A stretch of DNA of 61,512 nucleotides from Ichthyophonus hoferi. Its lineage: Eukaryota; Opisthokonta; Ichthyosporea; Ichthyophonida; Ichthyophonidae. Position 1 is the first letter of the stretch. Every line of letters starts with the position of its first letter. Shown here one piece after another: positions 1-13,240 of the stretch. The position numbers and the translations under genes were made by a program. The notes under the pieces were generated by a model, which was given only the letters and a program-made list of their open reading frames with translations, searched no databases and was not told where the DNA came from. Location of the stretch: positions 12,923 through 74,434 of the forward strand of contig NAOQ01000160.1 in NCBI GenBank assembly GCA_002751075.1, in the 5' to 3' direction.

Positions 1-205
1 ATATGTATATATGTATGTATGTATGTATGTATGTGTGTATGTATGTATGTATGTATGTATGTATGTATGTATGTGTGTATGTATTTATGTATGTATTTAT
101 TAATGTATGTATGTATTTATGTATGTATGCGTGTATATATGTTTGTATTTATGTACGTATATAGATATATTTATATATGCATGTATGTATACATGTATAC
201 CGATA
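1..205. repeat. (TATG)n microsatellite island
   Basis: Nearly pure ATGT/TATG repeats with occasional substitutions. Reading frames across it give only Met-Tyr-Val-Cys repeats, so it is not coding. It precedes the first visible exon of the CYHR1-like gene and is probably intronic or 5' flank. Confidence 0.95.
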
Positions 206-304
206 TACCAATGTAAATATAGTGCCAAATAATCTAATCCAAAATGCAATAAAACAATACCACTATATATACCATACTAATACCCTGTTTTAATTTACCA
301 ATAG

Positions 305-853
305 GTATCCGAACATATAAGTAAAACATGTCCTTATCGAACTTTGTCCTGTTATTATTCGACCTTAGGTTGTACGTGGACGGGACAGGCTTTGAAACAT
401 GACGAACACAAGGTACTTATAAATCACTTATAGCTAGGTATGTGTATATGTATGTATATGTATATAGATTTATGCATGTATGTATGTTCTTTTAGACTGC
501 CTATGTGGTTTGTTTAGTAGTATACATGTATGTGTATATGTGTACCTCGTTTTGTGTTAATATAGTATCCTACTATCCTACTGTCCCTACTCTACCCATC
601 CTCCAATCATAATTCTGTTATAAATTAGAGCTTGCAATGATTTTTTTTAATATATATATAGACCACTGTGTTAATCCATTAAAATTTAATACAATTTTAA
701 AATTTTAAATTTTAAAAATCTTAACCCTTCAATTATAGAGAGGCTGTGAATATGCTACTTTACCGGGTGATGTTCTAAGAGATCGGGTCAATGATCTAGC
801 TAATGAGAAGGTACCGATTGCACTTAATCTATATATGTGCGTGTATTTATGTG

Positions 854-890
<37 letters not shown>

Positions 891-930
891 TGGTATGATG
901 TTATGGGATTATATTAATAGACTATTATTA

Positions 931-964
<34 letters not shown>

Positions 965-3900
965 CTATACTAACAAGGATGCCTTTACCACTAGATTATC
1001 AAACTTCAACGACAAATCAAACAGCTTGAATTAGAAGCGGACGTAAGCAGATTAGTAAGCAATCGCTATCACGACATAGTAATTAAAGGTAATTTTATGG
1101 TGGTGTGTTATTGGTCTTGGCCAATTAGGTGGATATATGGTGTCAAGATTTGCAAATATAAATTGCCATGTTTGTGCAAGTATATATATGTGTAGAAGTA
1201 TGGTTTTATGTTGTTTTGAATGATAGCTTATTGTATACTATCATTTAATATAATACATTATAGTACAATATAATACTAATAATAATATAGTATAATATAT
1301 AGTATAGTCGATTTGATTATTTCACATTATATTAAATTTAATTGGTGTTTTATTATATTATTGTATAACAATATCACACTATTTATAATTTTGTTATCTA
1401 CCAATCAGATATAAGATTGTTACGAGAAGGAATAATGGACGACATGATTACATTTCCCTTCATGGCACTAGATCACACATGGGTGGCATATATGCGACCC
1501 AATAAGAAACTGCCAAAATCACGCTTAGATTTACAAATCATAAGAGAGCCTGGGAAAGGAAAATTTAAAAATCTGGACTTTACCTGTGTGATATTAGCTG
1601 GGTAAGTATAGGTTAATCAGAATAATTAGTATTATGATGATTTTCATTAATGTTATTATTATTATTGTATTATTATTATGGTATTATATCCGTTTATAGT
1701 ATTTTATATTATATTATATTGCAAACTATTATATATATATATTTATAATTGATTGGTTATTATATAGTTATAAAATTATATACTATACATTTATACGTAG
1801 TAAAGTGTAAATATACTCTATAGATATGGTATATGGTATGTAGTGTTATTATTGGGTTGCACAATAGTATTAGTACAGGTATTATTCTGATAAATATGTT
1901 TTGATAGTACTATACATGGAGTTCAGACTTAATAGTAGGGAGTTTATGTGAGTACTATTATACTAATATGCTATCCTGCCATTCTACAGTCCTACACTAC
2001 CTATATCTCTCTCTCCTATAGTGTATAATATAAAAATGAAGAGTAATCAAGAAAGTACGCCTTGGTTAGATTTAAAGTTAGATGCCATTGGTGTATCTAC
2101 TTTAATGAAAGCCAGTCAAATTAATCTTAGATTAATGTTTTGCGATAAGAGGCCTGGAATGAATAAGTAAGTTATCCTTTTCCATCATCTTCATTGTTGA
2201 TATATACCCTGTGCACTGTACTATCTATATATAGGCCACAACGTGGCAATGATTGGAAAAAGGCGAGTTTGTTGTTATAGCATAAATACAATAAAATGCA
2301 ATACCAAAAATAAAATGCAGTGTAATATAATACACTACACTACAATATAATACAATATAATACAGTATAATACAATATAATACAGTATAATACACTACAC
2401 TACAATAAAGTACAACAATACAATACAATACAATAGAATATAATATAATATAATACAATACAATATAATATAATACAACACAATACAATACAATACAATA
2501 CAATACAATACAATACAATACAATACAATACAATACAAGACAATACAGTACAATACAATACAATACAGTACAGTACAATATAATGTATCCGACCCTTGTT
2601 TCTAAGTTACTATATATGGCAAGCCTAGGAATAAGTTCTAAGCACCAATCGATTTCCAACAGCGATATGAATCGTTTATTAATTATAATCTATAATTAAT
2701 TATGGTATAATTACATTACGTTAATTGAGTCTAGACCATACCCTAATATGATATATTTATTTTAATTGATAGAATTGGCGGCTAGGGGAGATTTGATTGC
2801 ATCATTATATAATTTTGGCCTCTATAGCACCCAATCATATATCAAATTAATTTAGTAAACACACCGTCATAGTGACGTAAGTATATCTAATATGCACAGT
2901 ACCATTTCTTATATATGAGCTGGGCATTATCCCCTCCCTCTCTTTATTATTATATGTGGTTATCATCCTTTTTACTAATATGATATATTCACAGCAAGTT
3001 AGTGAGTGAGTAATGACGTCATGTACTATATTAGACTATTTCTGAACAATAATTTCATTAGTCACTCATAAATGTCTTAGTTTTTAATCACCTTTTTACT
3101 CCAATGCAAATTCAGATCAAAGATTGATCAGATAAGAAAGGTAGTGAGTAAATAATATAGTATAATATAATACACTAAGATATACTATAAAATATTAAAG
3201 TATAATATCTATATTGTATTGGTTTATATCCCATTTATTCCTAATTTCTTCACAGACATTTCACCTCCCTCCGGGGTCATCCAATCGTATCAGGATCTAG
3301 ACCTAAGAGCAGTGTAGATCTCAATGATCTAGATGGATTCTCCAATGGAGACGATCCGGATGATAGGTATATAGATCTAAATATTTATAATATCGTCAGT
3401 TTATTGACATTATAGTCATTACTGGATAGTCAATTAAATTTGAATGGGTATTATGTTTGGTTAATTAAATTGAAATTAGTATTAACTATGATAATGCTGT
3501 AATAAAGATGGATATAATAGGATGAAAATATACCAGATTAACACGGACTATATGTATCTTGATTGGTAGTATTTTAATAAGCATGCCTTATTGGCCCATT
3601 AAACTACACTATATATATATATATATATATAGTTAAGTTTTAGATATGTACGTGAATGTTTATGTAATAATTCCCACTTCACAATATGAAACTATTTTAA
3701 AGTGAAAATTAATCTATAATGTTTTTAAGGTGCATCCCATATCACGCTAACTTTATTACATTATGTGAAAATATCCTGTTTCTCTCTCTTTTGCTCTCTC
3801 ACACTTAAGTAAGCAATTTTGTTATTATTGTTCTGCCATATATTATTGTATACAATACAATGTTATAGACAACCAGAATCAAGTTTGATGTATTACCAAG

Positions 3901-5243
3901 CCATCGCATATGGTTCGTCATAAACACACAACTATAATATAATATAATATAATCTCATAATATAATATACTATAATACTATAAGACATTGTATTATAATA
4001 CACACTAATACACTGCATTACACAATCACCCCCAATATACTATACTATACTATAATATGATATGATATGATATGGTACAACGCAATAGAATACAATTAAA
4101 TACAATATAATATAATGCAATATCATATGACGAAATATAACATAATACTCTCTATAGTATATTATGCTACAATATATACTACTGGACTCTCTTAAAATGA
4201 CATGAAACTAACTAGACTTTACAACACTGACAACCAATCAAATCACTTTGTGGGTCACTCAGAAGGGAGGGAACCAATCAGGAGGATGATCGTGCATCTT
4301 TAGTTTCTGTTTCTGGTTGGTTGCCGTTGAAATATATTTTTGTCTGTGTAAAGGCATTGGAATAATGATGTTATATACACTACATGCAACTACTATTCTA
4401 TCATATTGCTTTACTATTATACTACTGTACTAGTATATTATTATATGATTATACTATCATAGTCATGTGCTATTATTCTATTATACTGTTATACTATTAT
4501 CCTATTATACTATTATATTATTATACTATTATACTATGGTACTAGTATTTTATTATTCTATTATACTATTACTCTATTATATTCTTATATTTTTATATAC
4601 ATGACGCGAAACCGTGTTTCAACTGATTCTCCTTTGATAACCCATACCAACCCATTTATAGCTAAATTTTCTTTTTTAGGTCTTGTATACATTACATATA
4701 ATGTGATGTGGTATAGTATAGTATAATATAAGTGTAGTGTACTATGATATAGTCTAGTTTAGTGTAATATAGTATAGTATAATATAGTGTAGTGTAGTGT
4801 AGTGTAGCCATATATATGTATATATAGTTAGTAAGAATTTTATAATTACCTGATTATGTGAGGCTAATTACCAACCCAACCATATAAGGCTAACTCCCAT
4901 CACTTGACCATATAAGGCTAATTATGAACCATATATAGATGAGGAGGAGGGATGGCCACTACTTGAGGTGGCTGCTACTAGCTCTGATGAAGATGTATCC
5001 AATTGGAGGTCAGGGGAAGATTATGACATCAATGATGATCCAGAGATAGGAGAGGAAGAGGGAGAGGAGGAATATAGTGATAATGAGAGTGATAGCGATA
5101 GCGTGTTAGAATTTGATGATGATGGCCAGCTATCCAATAGGAATCATGATCAAGATGGCGAGGTCATGATATTTAATTCTAGGGGTGATTGGGTCGAGGC
5201 GAGGAGGAGGGAGAGGGAGAGGCAGAGGGAGAGGCAGAGTTAG
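305..5243 (+). CDS. CYHR1: CYHR1/ZTRAF1-like TRAF-type zinc-finger protein, 5' end outside window
   Basis: Eight exons visible: 305-412, 739-810, 995-1088, 1409-1601, 1990-2166, 3256-3366, 3869-3912 and 4939-5243 (367 residues). All phases match; the 44-nt exon at 3869 is the least certain. The first exon has a TRAF-type zinc-finger pattern with Cys-Pro-Tyr, then GCTWTG, a paired His (KHDEHK) and, across the junction, GCEY. A short coiled coil follows (IIKLQRQIKQLELEAD). The rest aligns from memory with the C-terminal domain of animal CYHR1/ZTRAF1: TWV early, then SPIVYNI and INLRLMF where human has SPVIYHF and INLRLFLF. The RING-like N-terminus must lie upstream of the window. The human protein stops about here, but this one adds an acidic tail (GEEEGEEEYSDNESDSDS) and an Arg/Glu end. 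Molecular function of the family is poorly known. Confidence 0.85.
2280..2590. repeat. TACAA/TATAA pentanucleotide array in CYHR1 intron
   Basis: About 300 bp of AATAC/AATAT pentamers. Its minus strand reads as endless Ile-Val-Leu-Tyr-Cys, a by-product of the 5-bp period. It lies in the 1.1-kb intron between the exons ending at 2166 and starting at 3256. Similar decayed arrays occur at about 3930-4160 and 4690-4805. Confidence 0.9.
3367..4938 (+). other. CYHR1 introns with simple repeats
   Basis: Apart from the 44-nt exon at 3869-3912 the stretch holds TATA runs (3610-3632), TATAA/TACAA arrays, a TTATACTA-type array (about 4380-4580) and a TATAG array (about 4690-4805). The last exon's acceptor is ATATATAG at 4931-4938. 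Nothing else recognised. Confidence 0.6.
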
Positions 5244-5429
5244 CATGGCCCAAGGGACTTCTAAACATTTGACATTATTAACAAATGGATCGACATTTTG
5301 CCTATACATTAAAATATTTTGTACAGGTCTCTGTTTTGCATGGCATTAGATGTAAATGTATGATCTATAGTAATGTAATTCATCATTCTGTTAATTTACA
5401 GTTATTTGGAGTCCCAAATAGATACTACG

Positions 5430-5720
5430 TAAGTGCAATAAACATTTATTATTGACTGAGCCAATCTCAGCAAAACCCATTCATATAAGTGCATGCACAG
5501 ATTGAACCCCAATCGTATGGTTTGTATGCAATATCTCTTTAGTAAAATTTCATGTTTTTGACGCTATTTTAATATATTAAAAATAATAACGATTACAGCT
5601 ACCACGTACCCCAATAGGATCCGTTAGTGACCTAGTATATTGTCTTTGTACTGGCTGCATGTATAAATGTAAATGTAGTAATGCCAATAAGACGGTGACT
5701 CCACAGACTACCTTAATGCC
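5430..5720 (-). repeat. Repeat family 2, copy 1 (inverted)
   Basis: The reverse complement matches 7800-8110 over two blocks: one around GACAATATACTAGGTCACTA and one around GGCTCAGTCAATAATAAA. The 71-codon minus frame at 5577-5792 lies inside it and is not supported as a host gene. Confidence 0.7.
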
Positions 5721-7654
5721 GCAAAAGAAAAATACCAAAAAACTATCTAGTTCCCAATAAACGGGTTTATTGTCTACCAGTTGTGCCGGCACATTATTGA
5801 ATTATCTTGCTGCATTATACAGGAAAGGTTTATATTGGTGTTTGTTAATAATTCCATATCAAGTAGTAAAAGTGAAAAAATAGTAGTACCTAGTGTACGA
5901 TGGTCATTGGTCCAGAACTTGAGAATCCCATGTACAGTGAGTTAGCGATCGAGATCGATTGGTGATTAATATTCTTTTCAGTTATTACAACTTTACTGTC
6001 ATGTATTAGGTCTGTCCTATAGGGAAGATCACACAATTACTAGGCTCCCTATATGATCTTGATTGTAGTGGTTTGATTGTGTGTCTTCGATGCACCTTAA
6101 GTGGCTTACGTGTTTTCTCGGTGTATGTAAATAAAGTATAAATAGATCTACTGACACGGGACGTCAGGCAAAGGATTTTATTCCTCTTCTAATTCTAGAT
6201 TGCTTGTTGAAAGTAATTAGGTTTGTTACCCCCTCTTATTAGAGAAATGGATTTAATTAAGACAGCTATTAAACGATAGCTGACCCTTACCTCCTTAGAC
6301 TATTACCCTACTTTCAACACCGTCTGAAGCAACTATTGTAACTCTCCAACCAACTCTTGCCATCTCTAAGGCAAGGATAACCATATGACACCTTCACTGT
6401 CACCAAGATAGTTTAGGCGAACTCTCCTTTGGTATCAACACACTTTAATATATATTCGTAATAGTTTTTTAGATAAATCAAGCCTTCCTCCACGGGCAAT
6501 TAATAATAACCTTTGCCTATTCATTATTTAAGGTTTTCATTTGAATAGTAGTTACAAGGACATCTATCAGTATACAGTTCAAATTATCAAGAGCCAGCCT
6601 TTTGAAATACCAACTAATAAAAAATGGTTATTTTAAAGTGAAAGTGCACCATCACGTGCCATTATGTTAGCGGTATTATTATAATTATTGGAAATAAAAT
6701 ATCTCGTGCGTGTATGGTATAGATTTATATCCGGAAATAATATAGAGTGCTATTAAATAGATAGAATAAGTAATAAAAATTGTCAAAGAAAAATAATATT
6801 TATGCAGAATAGTTGTTGGAGTGGACAACGCCGCAAACAATGACAACACAGGCAACAAATAGATTTAATCCAAATTCAATCTTACAGTATCAGGGGTGTT
6901 CATAATAGTATAAATTAACCACAGTGTGGCTGTGACAGGGCTTCTAGTTTTACTTACACTGTAGTCCACCACCTGAGATGTCCCATTTTAATATTAACAG
7001 TTCACGATAAATGTAAAATAAATTTAAGATATTAATGTTCATTCTATATTTTTACTGTTTCAACCTGTATTGTGGCTATATTTTACAGCAGAGACAACTA
7101 CATAAGAATAATCATTGATTACCATTTACAGTGTTCTCATATAGAGAAATATAGAGATCCAATGGACACTAGCAAGATGTACCACAGAGTGTACTAGACC
7201 CTTGGATAATAAGATGCAAGGATGAATGATAGTATTCAGTGTAGATAATGCTATGTGTAGTCTGCAGGATCAAAGCATAATCTAAGGGGTCATTATTTTT
7301 AACACTTCGAATATTTTCATTTCATTGGATGCCCCACGCCCCCTCATATTGTCCTTAGTACTATTAATTAATGTCATCATAATATACACGTACATTATCT
7401 GCACATTCTCTATATCATAATTAATTACCTATGAGTTTATCTTTTCCCATAGTTAATTATTGTTAAGCCCTGATTGGTCTCGTTATAATTTAATTGATGG
7501 CACCTGACTATGACGTCATCGGAATATTGTGCACGACCTATACTATAGAATATGTTAAAATATTCTGCGCTATAAAATATAACCATCAGTTTTATATCAA
7601 TAATTAGGTGAGGTGCAGTTATGATTGTTTCTACACAGATGTTTAGGTGTTTAT

Positions 7655-8230
7655 ATTGTATAGCAATCTGGGGTAGTTCTAGTGACCCTCCACAGGCTTA
7701 GGGTCTCTAATTAGTTTTTGATTCCTAGATAATTGTTTTCTTCCAGGTGCTCAAGAGTATCTCAATCCAGTTTATTAGGAACTAGCCAGCTCTTGGCACA
7801 GTTCTTTGGCTGCCTTAGGGCAGATTGTGAAGCAGCCCTCATATGGATGTTACTGCATTTATATTTACATATGATTGCAACCAGTGCAAAGACAGTATAC
7901 TAGGTCACTAACATATCTAATTGGGAGGCATGGTAGTTTAATAGTTATCATCTTGAATCTATTGAATAGTGTCAAAAATTGGAGATTTTGCTAAACTGCT
8001 ACTGCATACAAACCATATGATTAGGTATAAATCTGTACATATGCCAATGGGATTGGGTTTCATTAAGGTTGGCTCAGTAAATAATAAATTTTTATGCGAT
8101 TCTGTAGTACGTATGAGGGGATTCCAAACAACCCTAAATTGACAGAATTATGAATTATGATACTATAGATAATACATTCACATCCAAATCATGAAAAGCA
8201 GACACCTGTTTGCAACACATTGTAATAAAT
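7655..8230 (+). repeat. Repeat family 2, copy 2 (longest)
   Basis: Shares an ordered set of landmarks with 50787-51180 and 55284-55540: GGTAGTTCTA, TCCACAGRCT, AATTAGTTTTTG, GAGTATCTCAAT, TTATTAGGAAC, GCCAG and GCAACCAGTGCAAA, then ACTAGGTCACTAAC. The 3' part (to CCTGTTTGCAACA, about 8205-8217) matches 51115-51165. No terminal inverted repeat or coding capacity seen. Class unknown. Confidence 0.75.
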
Positions 8231-8514
8231 TTGTACTGGGGAAGAGAGGAGAGCAGAGGGAATATATTCGTTTGTAATTTATCACAGCCATACTAGCTAT
8301 AAATAAATTGAAACAATGTTAGTCAGTTAGGACCAACCCATGACTACCTTTATGAGCCAGGCTTGAGCGAATTTTACTGCATAGTTACAGCAGTGGAAGC
8401 ATGCTGGGGTTATAACCATGTTCACATACTCATAAACTAAATAAGGCATATTAAAGATAGCATAAGTTATTTTGTATCAAAGAGAAAGTTACTATGAATC
8501 TAATGGTTGGTGTA

Positions 8515-8870
8515 AGTGAGGGTCCAATTAATTTAATTAATCTAGCAATGAATTCAAATAGTTTTTAATGAGTTAAGTTTCTTTATTTGGTTCAAATATT
8601 TCTTAAGAACCAAAACCCAAATCAGTGAGGGTTTTCCTCAGCACTCTTCTGATTGATCGCTGATTAATTACCATCAACTTATTGATTCATGGTGCCTGAT
8701 TCTATTAGTAATTGATTGTAAGAGTTGCTAGGTCTGAAATCAATACTTTGTGATTTGAATGATAATGGCGAGATTATTCTATTTCCCAAGGTCGTGGTTG
8801 ATCAATCGCTAATCTATGATCCTTGCATCAAATCAATAGCAACATCTTTAAATCTAAAACTTATAATACA
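8515..8870 (+). repeat. Repeat family 4, copy 1 (MITE-like)
   Basis: Core landmark CTGATTAATTACCATCA with CCTCAGCAC before it and GATTCATGG after it. Similar to 13840-14190 and 44150-44540. Its 5' end (AATTAATCTAGCAATGAATT, about 8536) reappears inverted at the 3' end of the 44-kb copy, which argues for inverted terminal repeats. Confidence 0.7.
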
Positions 8871-9060
8871 AATTATGCACTGCTTTTAACAGAAACTAAT
8901 GAAATCATATTTTCTTTTCGTACATAATATCTTACATACTATCCTACAATGGTAAAAACCCTTAATACTAATGAAAAATGCATAAAAATAAAACCCCGGA
9001 TTTTATTGGACCCCAGGGTCCTCAAGGACTTTGATTGGAAGGATAAACGGGGCTCTATTT

Positions 9061-12000
9061 TTATTCACCATAGTTCCCCATCTTAGCCTTGGAAACCTAG
9101 CACCACAACCAATAATATTAGCGCTAAGGTATAGAGTATGACATGCTCAGATATGATGTTATTATTATTATAAATGATATGGTTGGCCTAGAAGGTTAAT
9201 GTGACCCCATATCGATTCAATTATAACAATTCTAAAGGAAAATGAAAAATAAGTTTCTTATCGAAGTTGATGATGCAAATTTTAAAAAGCAATATAATAT
9301 AATAATATAGTAGATTAAAATGCGATATTACATAATATAGTATTATACAATATAATACAATACAATGCAATACAATACAACACAATACCGTAGCATGTAA
9401 TGTAATATAATATAATATAATGCAACAAAACGAAATACAATATAATACAACACAATGTAATACAATACACTACAATAAAATATAATACAAATACAACATA
9501 ATGTAATGCAACACAACACAATACCACATCCTACAAGCAAACATACCATGATAATCCCTATAATCACACCAAATAATCCAATAGCTGAGCCGAAAATCTC
9601 AATGATCAGGATCTTGACAAACAGTTCTGGGTTCTGAGCATCGGCTAGGGCGGCACCAGCACCCTGTAGGGAAAGGATATGGTTAGAATATCTACAAATA
9701 TTATAAATATTTAGGGATATTACAGAATTATAAAAGATTGGGTTTCTTCTTCTCGGCGCATATATAATTATAGTATGGTATGTACACCTTATACAGTGTT
9801 CAATTGCTTAATACTATTCACAATACAGCATAATATAACATAATATAGAATGATATAATACAATACAATATAATACAAAACATAGTAAAATATGCAAACC
9901 AATAATATTACATCGTATATATATAGGTAAAAATTATAAATATCATATAAAAGAGAAATAACTTGCATACCACTCTATTATACTATATTATATTATACTA
10001 TCCTATACTGTACTATAGTATCATATACCACACTATACTATACTACATCATATTATACAATACATACCACAAGACCCACACACAGACCGCATGCCACATT
10101 ACTCCAACCAACTGTTAGTCCTCCTCCAAACATCATAGCCCCTGGAATATTAATTGACATTAGTGAATAAGCAATTACTCTTGCAATTAATAATTAATGA
10201 TTGTCAGTAAATGTTACAGCACTGAAATATTAATTATTAGTAATTAGTAAATAACCAATCACTATGGTGGTCAGTAATTACTTACTCCCGACAAATACAT
10301 ATATATGAAATGAACTACTGATACTATAATTAATATAATGATTATTAATTAGTCTATATAGATATAGATATATAGATTCACCCTGTATCATAAAACCATG
10401 CAGGGTTCTAATATATTAATGCCCTCTTACATCAACTACCAATTACCTACCGGCATATACATTGTACATAACGGTTTTATGTAGATATTCTGGGAATTTA
10501 TCACCATATTTGGCTTCCATAGCCGCAAAGTCATATTGCTGTAATCATGGAAAAAATCTATTAGAATACAGTTAGAGAAATATAAGTATATGTATAGTGA
10601 TATGTATAGGTATAGATAGGTTATATTATATATACATCCAGAAAACATACATACATACATGCATTCCTAAATAAAAATAAATATACATACATACATGTAT
10701 TCTTAAATACAAATAAACATACATACATACATGCATTCCTAAATACAAATAAACATACATACATACATGCATTCCTAAATACAAATAAACATACATATAT
10801 ACATGCATTCCTAAATACAAATAAACATACATACATACATGCATTCCTAAATACAAATAAACATACATATATACTTGCCTACCTACCTACATACATACAT
10901 ACATACATATACACATACATATATACATACATATATACATACATATATACATATATACATACATCCATACATCCATACATACTTCCCTACCTCCCTCCCA
11001 TCCTTTCCCTATATGCATGCATAAATATATATCTAATTATATAACACAATACGGACAAATATTTAACTGACCTTTAGCGAATTGCTGAAGACAATAGCCA
11101 TGATGATACCATAGATAGCCACTGCTTCACAGAAAATAATACTGTGCCCAACCACAGAGAATGATTAAAATTTATTAACCAATAATTAATTAATAAATAA
11201 TGCCTATGTCTGGCAAATCGACATTTTTTTTATAGAAAAGATTCAAAATACCTATATATAGTTATACATGCATGCATACATATACAATACCTCCACCCCA
11301 CCTACCTACCATATATAGAAAACTTACCTGATAAGGTTCCTAGTACGTATACGTGGTGCCATAACACCGCCTCCTAGAATACTAGCTCCAGTCATAAAGA
11401 TCCCCCTAGAGTCATAGATATGTTAATATAGACCACTTATATTATGAAAATTAGCAAATTTCACTACGTAAATTAACCCATTCCGGCATATTAGAGATAT
11501 AAATATGATATGCTTATATAAAATACATAAAAATCCCCCTAGAGTAATATGTTAATATAGATCTCTAATACCAAGAAAATGCACGACCCCCATTGCGTAC
11601 TATTAGTATTAATAACATATTCAGAATAACATATATATATATATATATATATATACTATATAATACTATAATATATATTATAGCATATATACTATAACAT
11701 GTATACATACATACATACATACCTACATACATACATATATATATACATATATACATGCATATACTAGAACATACATACTGTAACTTATGTGCATACATAC
11801 CATGCAGCACCTATCACCGATACAGCAATAGCAATGAAGATTCCCATAGCTGCAAACAGATAGGGTGGAATACCCTCTACGTACTTACCTGTGTTTATAG
11901 GCTAGTCATCAGTTATCATACATACCAAATCACCACACACTATATGGTATAGTGTATATATAGACTAATATATTATATGCTCTATGCACCCTATATAACC

Positions 12001-12825
12001 TATATATCTTATATACCTTATATACCCTATATTCTTTATATACCTCATATACCCTATATACCTTATATATCTTATATACCTTATATACCCTATATTCTTT
12101 ATATACCCTATATACCCTATATACCTTATATACCCTATATACCTTATATAGCCCATATATATTAACCTATTTTCTTACCATTCTCATCCCAAGAACCTTG
12201 CAGGGCCCAGCCTACACTCCATCTACTTCTCAGATTAAAGAGATAGTATAGACCTGTGTATAGTAGGGTATAGATATAGTATTAGTATATTGCTAATAAT
12301 GCTAACAATAATACTATATTGTTATAATAGATAAATATATATCTATATACCTATCTGTATCCTATCATACTACATTATCATACTAATACAATACATTCCA
12401 TCTCTCTTCCTGTGCCTTATTTACCAACAGAAGGTGAAATAAATGAGAGGATACCAAAGAATTTATTTATATTATTATTATGCTAACATATATACACATT
12501 CCATCATACTATTATAATACCCTACATACTTTAAACGTATTAATACACTCGACCCCACTTCCCTCCTACCATACATACTACAAAAACATACATACATAAC
12601 AACAAGAACCAATGTAAATAATAAGATACTAAACAATGTAGCAGTATTATAGCAAAATAATAATATACTCCACGCCATCTCCCTCCTTTCATATATGCAC
12701 GCAAACATAAATACATACAAACTACAAAAACACACCAACATACCAACAAGGAGCAATATAAATGTCAAGATACCAAACAACGATGCAGTATTATAGCAGC
12801 ACGCGTTACTCTTTTTATACAACAT
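9061..12825 (-). CDS. ATP6V0B: V-ATPase 21-kDa proteolipid subunit c''
   Basis: Encodes the c'' subunit of the membrane V0 rotor of the vacuolar H+-ATPase. Nine exons on the minus strand: 12744-12825 (ATG), 12179-12253, 11801-11876, 11328-11405, 11072-11141, 10451-10538, 10068-10141, 9547-9663 and 9061-9096 (TAA). All phases agree; total 231 residues (human 205). Family hallmarks: [35 protein letters not shown] with the proton-carrying Glu, [10 protein letters not shown], and [13 protein letters not shown] followed by [12 protein letters not shown]. The C-terminus is [11 protein letters not shown]; the human end is also basic (SRVKMGD). The loop after the catalytic helix ([15 protein letters not shown]...) is longer than in human. 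The first exon encodes one membrane helix and has two decayed downstream copies. Confidence 0.95.
9285..9540. repeat. TATAA/TACAA pentamer array in last ATP6V0B intron
   Basis: Degenerate 5-bp array between the last two ATP6V0B exons. Overlapping minus-strand frames through it are artefacts of the repeat. Similar shorter arrays sit at about 9825-9900 and 9975-10060. Confidence 0.85.
10640..10875. repeat. 36-bp minisatellite, about six units
   Basis: Unit built from CATACATACATGCATTCCTA then AATACAAATAAA. The copies at 10670-10870 differ by only one or two bases. It runs into CATA tetranucleotides to about 10990. It lies in the ATP6V0B intron between the exons at 10451-10538 and 11072-11141. 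Confidence 0.9.
11985..12160. repeat. TATACCCTAT/TATACCTTA decamer array
   Basis: About 175 bp of 9-10-bp units (TATACCCTA, TATACCTTA, TATATCTTA, TATTCTTTA) in the second ATP6V0B intron, with a higher-order repeat visible around CCCTATATTCTTTATATACC, which appears twice. Open on both strands because of the period; not coding. Confidence 0.9.
12425..12740 (-). repeat. Two diverged tandem copies of ATP6V0B exon 1
   Basis: The first coding exon encodes [18 protein letters not shown] and ends at a GTATGT donor. Downstream on the same strand, about 12595-12655 encodes [18 protein letters not shown] preceded by an in-frame ATG (MAWSILLF), and about 12425-12460 encodes [12 protein letters not shown] followed by GGTAAAT. 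The flanking intron sequence is duplicated too (VCFCS..Y...RRE in the same frame). The middle copy could be an alternative first exon, though its donor is weaker; the last has no in-frame ATG. Confidence 0.7.
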
Positions 12826-13208
12826 TTTCTTTTTTAGTACGCATGCAATACTAATGATGTATATATGGTATGATATTATTAATAGATAATAAATAAATAA
12901 ATAATAATATAAATAAAATCTCTGAATTTTCTCCCGCTTTGTTTGAAATCGATTTTGTCAAAATTTAAATTAAAGATAAATTTGCATACATTCACATGTA
13001 TTTTCAGGACTTCACAGGATACTTTATATAATATTTATTTATTTTGTATAAAATTGCAGGATTTAGTAAATTTAAAGATGTTATATAAAGTGATGATTGG
13101 ATAACATCTTGCTTTAAAAAAAACAGGGCTAGTAGAGTATTGCGAGAGAATGTAGATTAAAATTTCAATAATTGATGAATATGGAGTTTAGGAATAATAA
13201 TAGTAACA

Positions 13209-13238
<30 letters not shown>

Positions 13239-13240
<2 letters not shown>

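Larger units (their letters stand above)
5244..9060. other. Intergenic region made largely of old interspersed repeats
   Basis: Between two 3' gene ends (CYHR1 on +, ATP6V0B on -). It holds an inverted copy of repeat family 2 (about 5430-5720), a fragment of family 3 in minus orientation (about 6895-6990), a long plus-strand family 2 copy (about 7655-8230) and a family 4 copy (about 8515-8870). A TGACGTCA palindrome lies near 7513. AATAAA at 5438-5443 could serve as the CYHR1 polyadenylation signal. No gene recognised in 5800-7600. Confidence 0.6.

Noticed and set aside
2225-2659. 144-codon minus frame of Ile/Val/Leu/Tyr/Cys repeats, and similar ones at 9315-9567, 19362-19757 and 60581-61090
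   Set aside because: The frames follow 4- or 5-bp microsatellite periods that avoid stop codons; no amino-acid complexity.
12490-12660. Continuous 115-codon minus frame from 12825 as the ATP6V0B start
   Set aside because: It reads through the exon 1 donor into duplicated intron; only the first 82 nt join exon 2 in phase.
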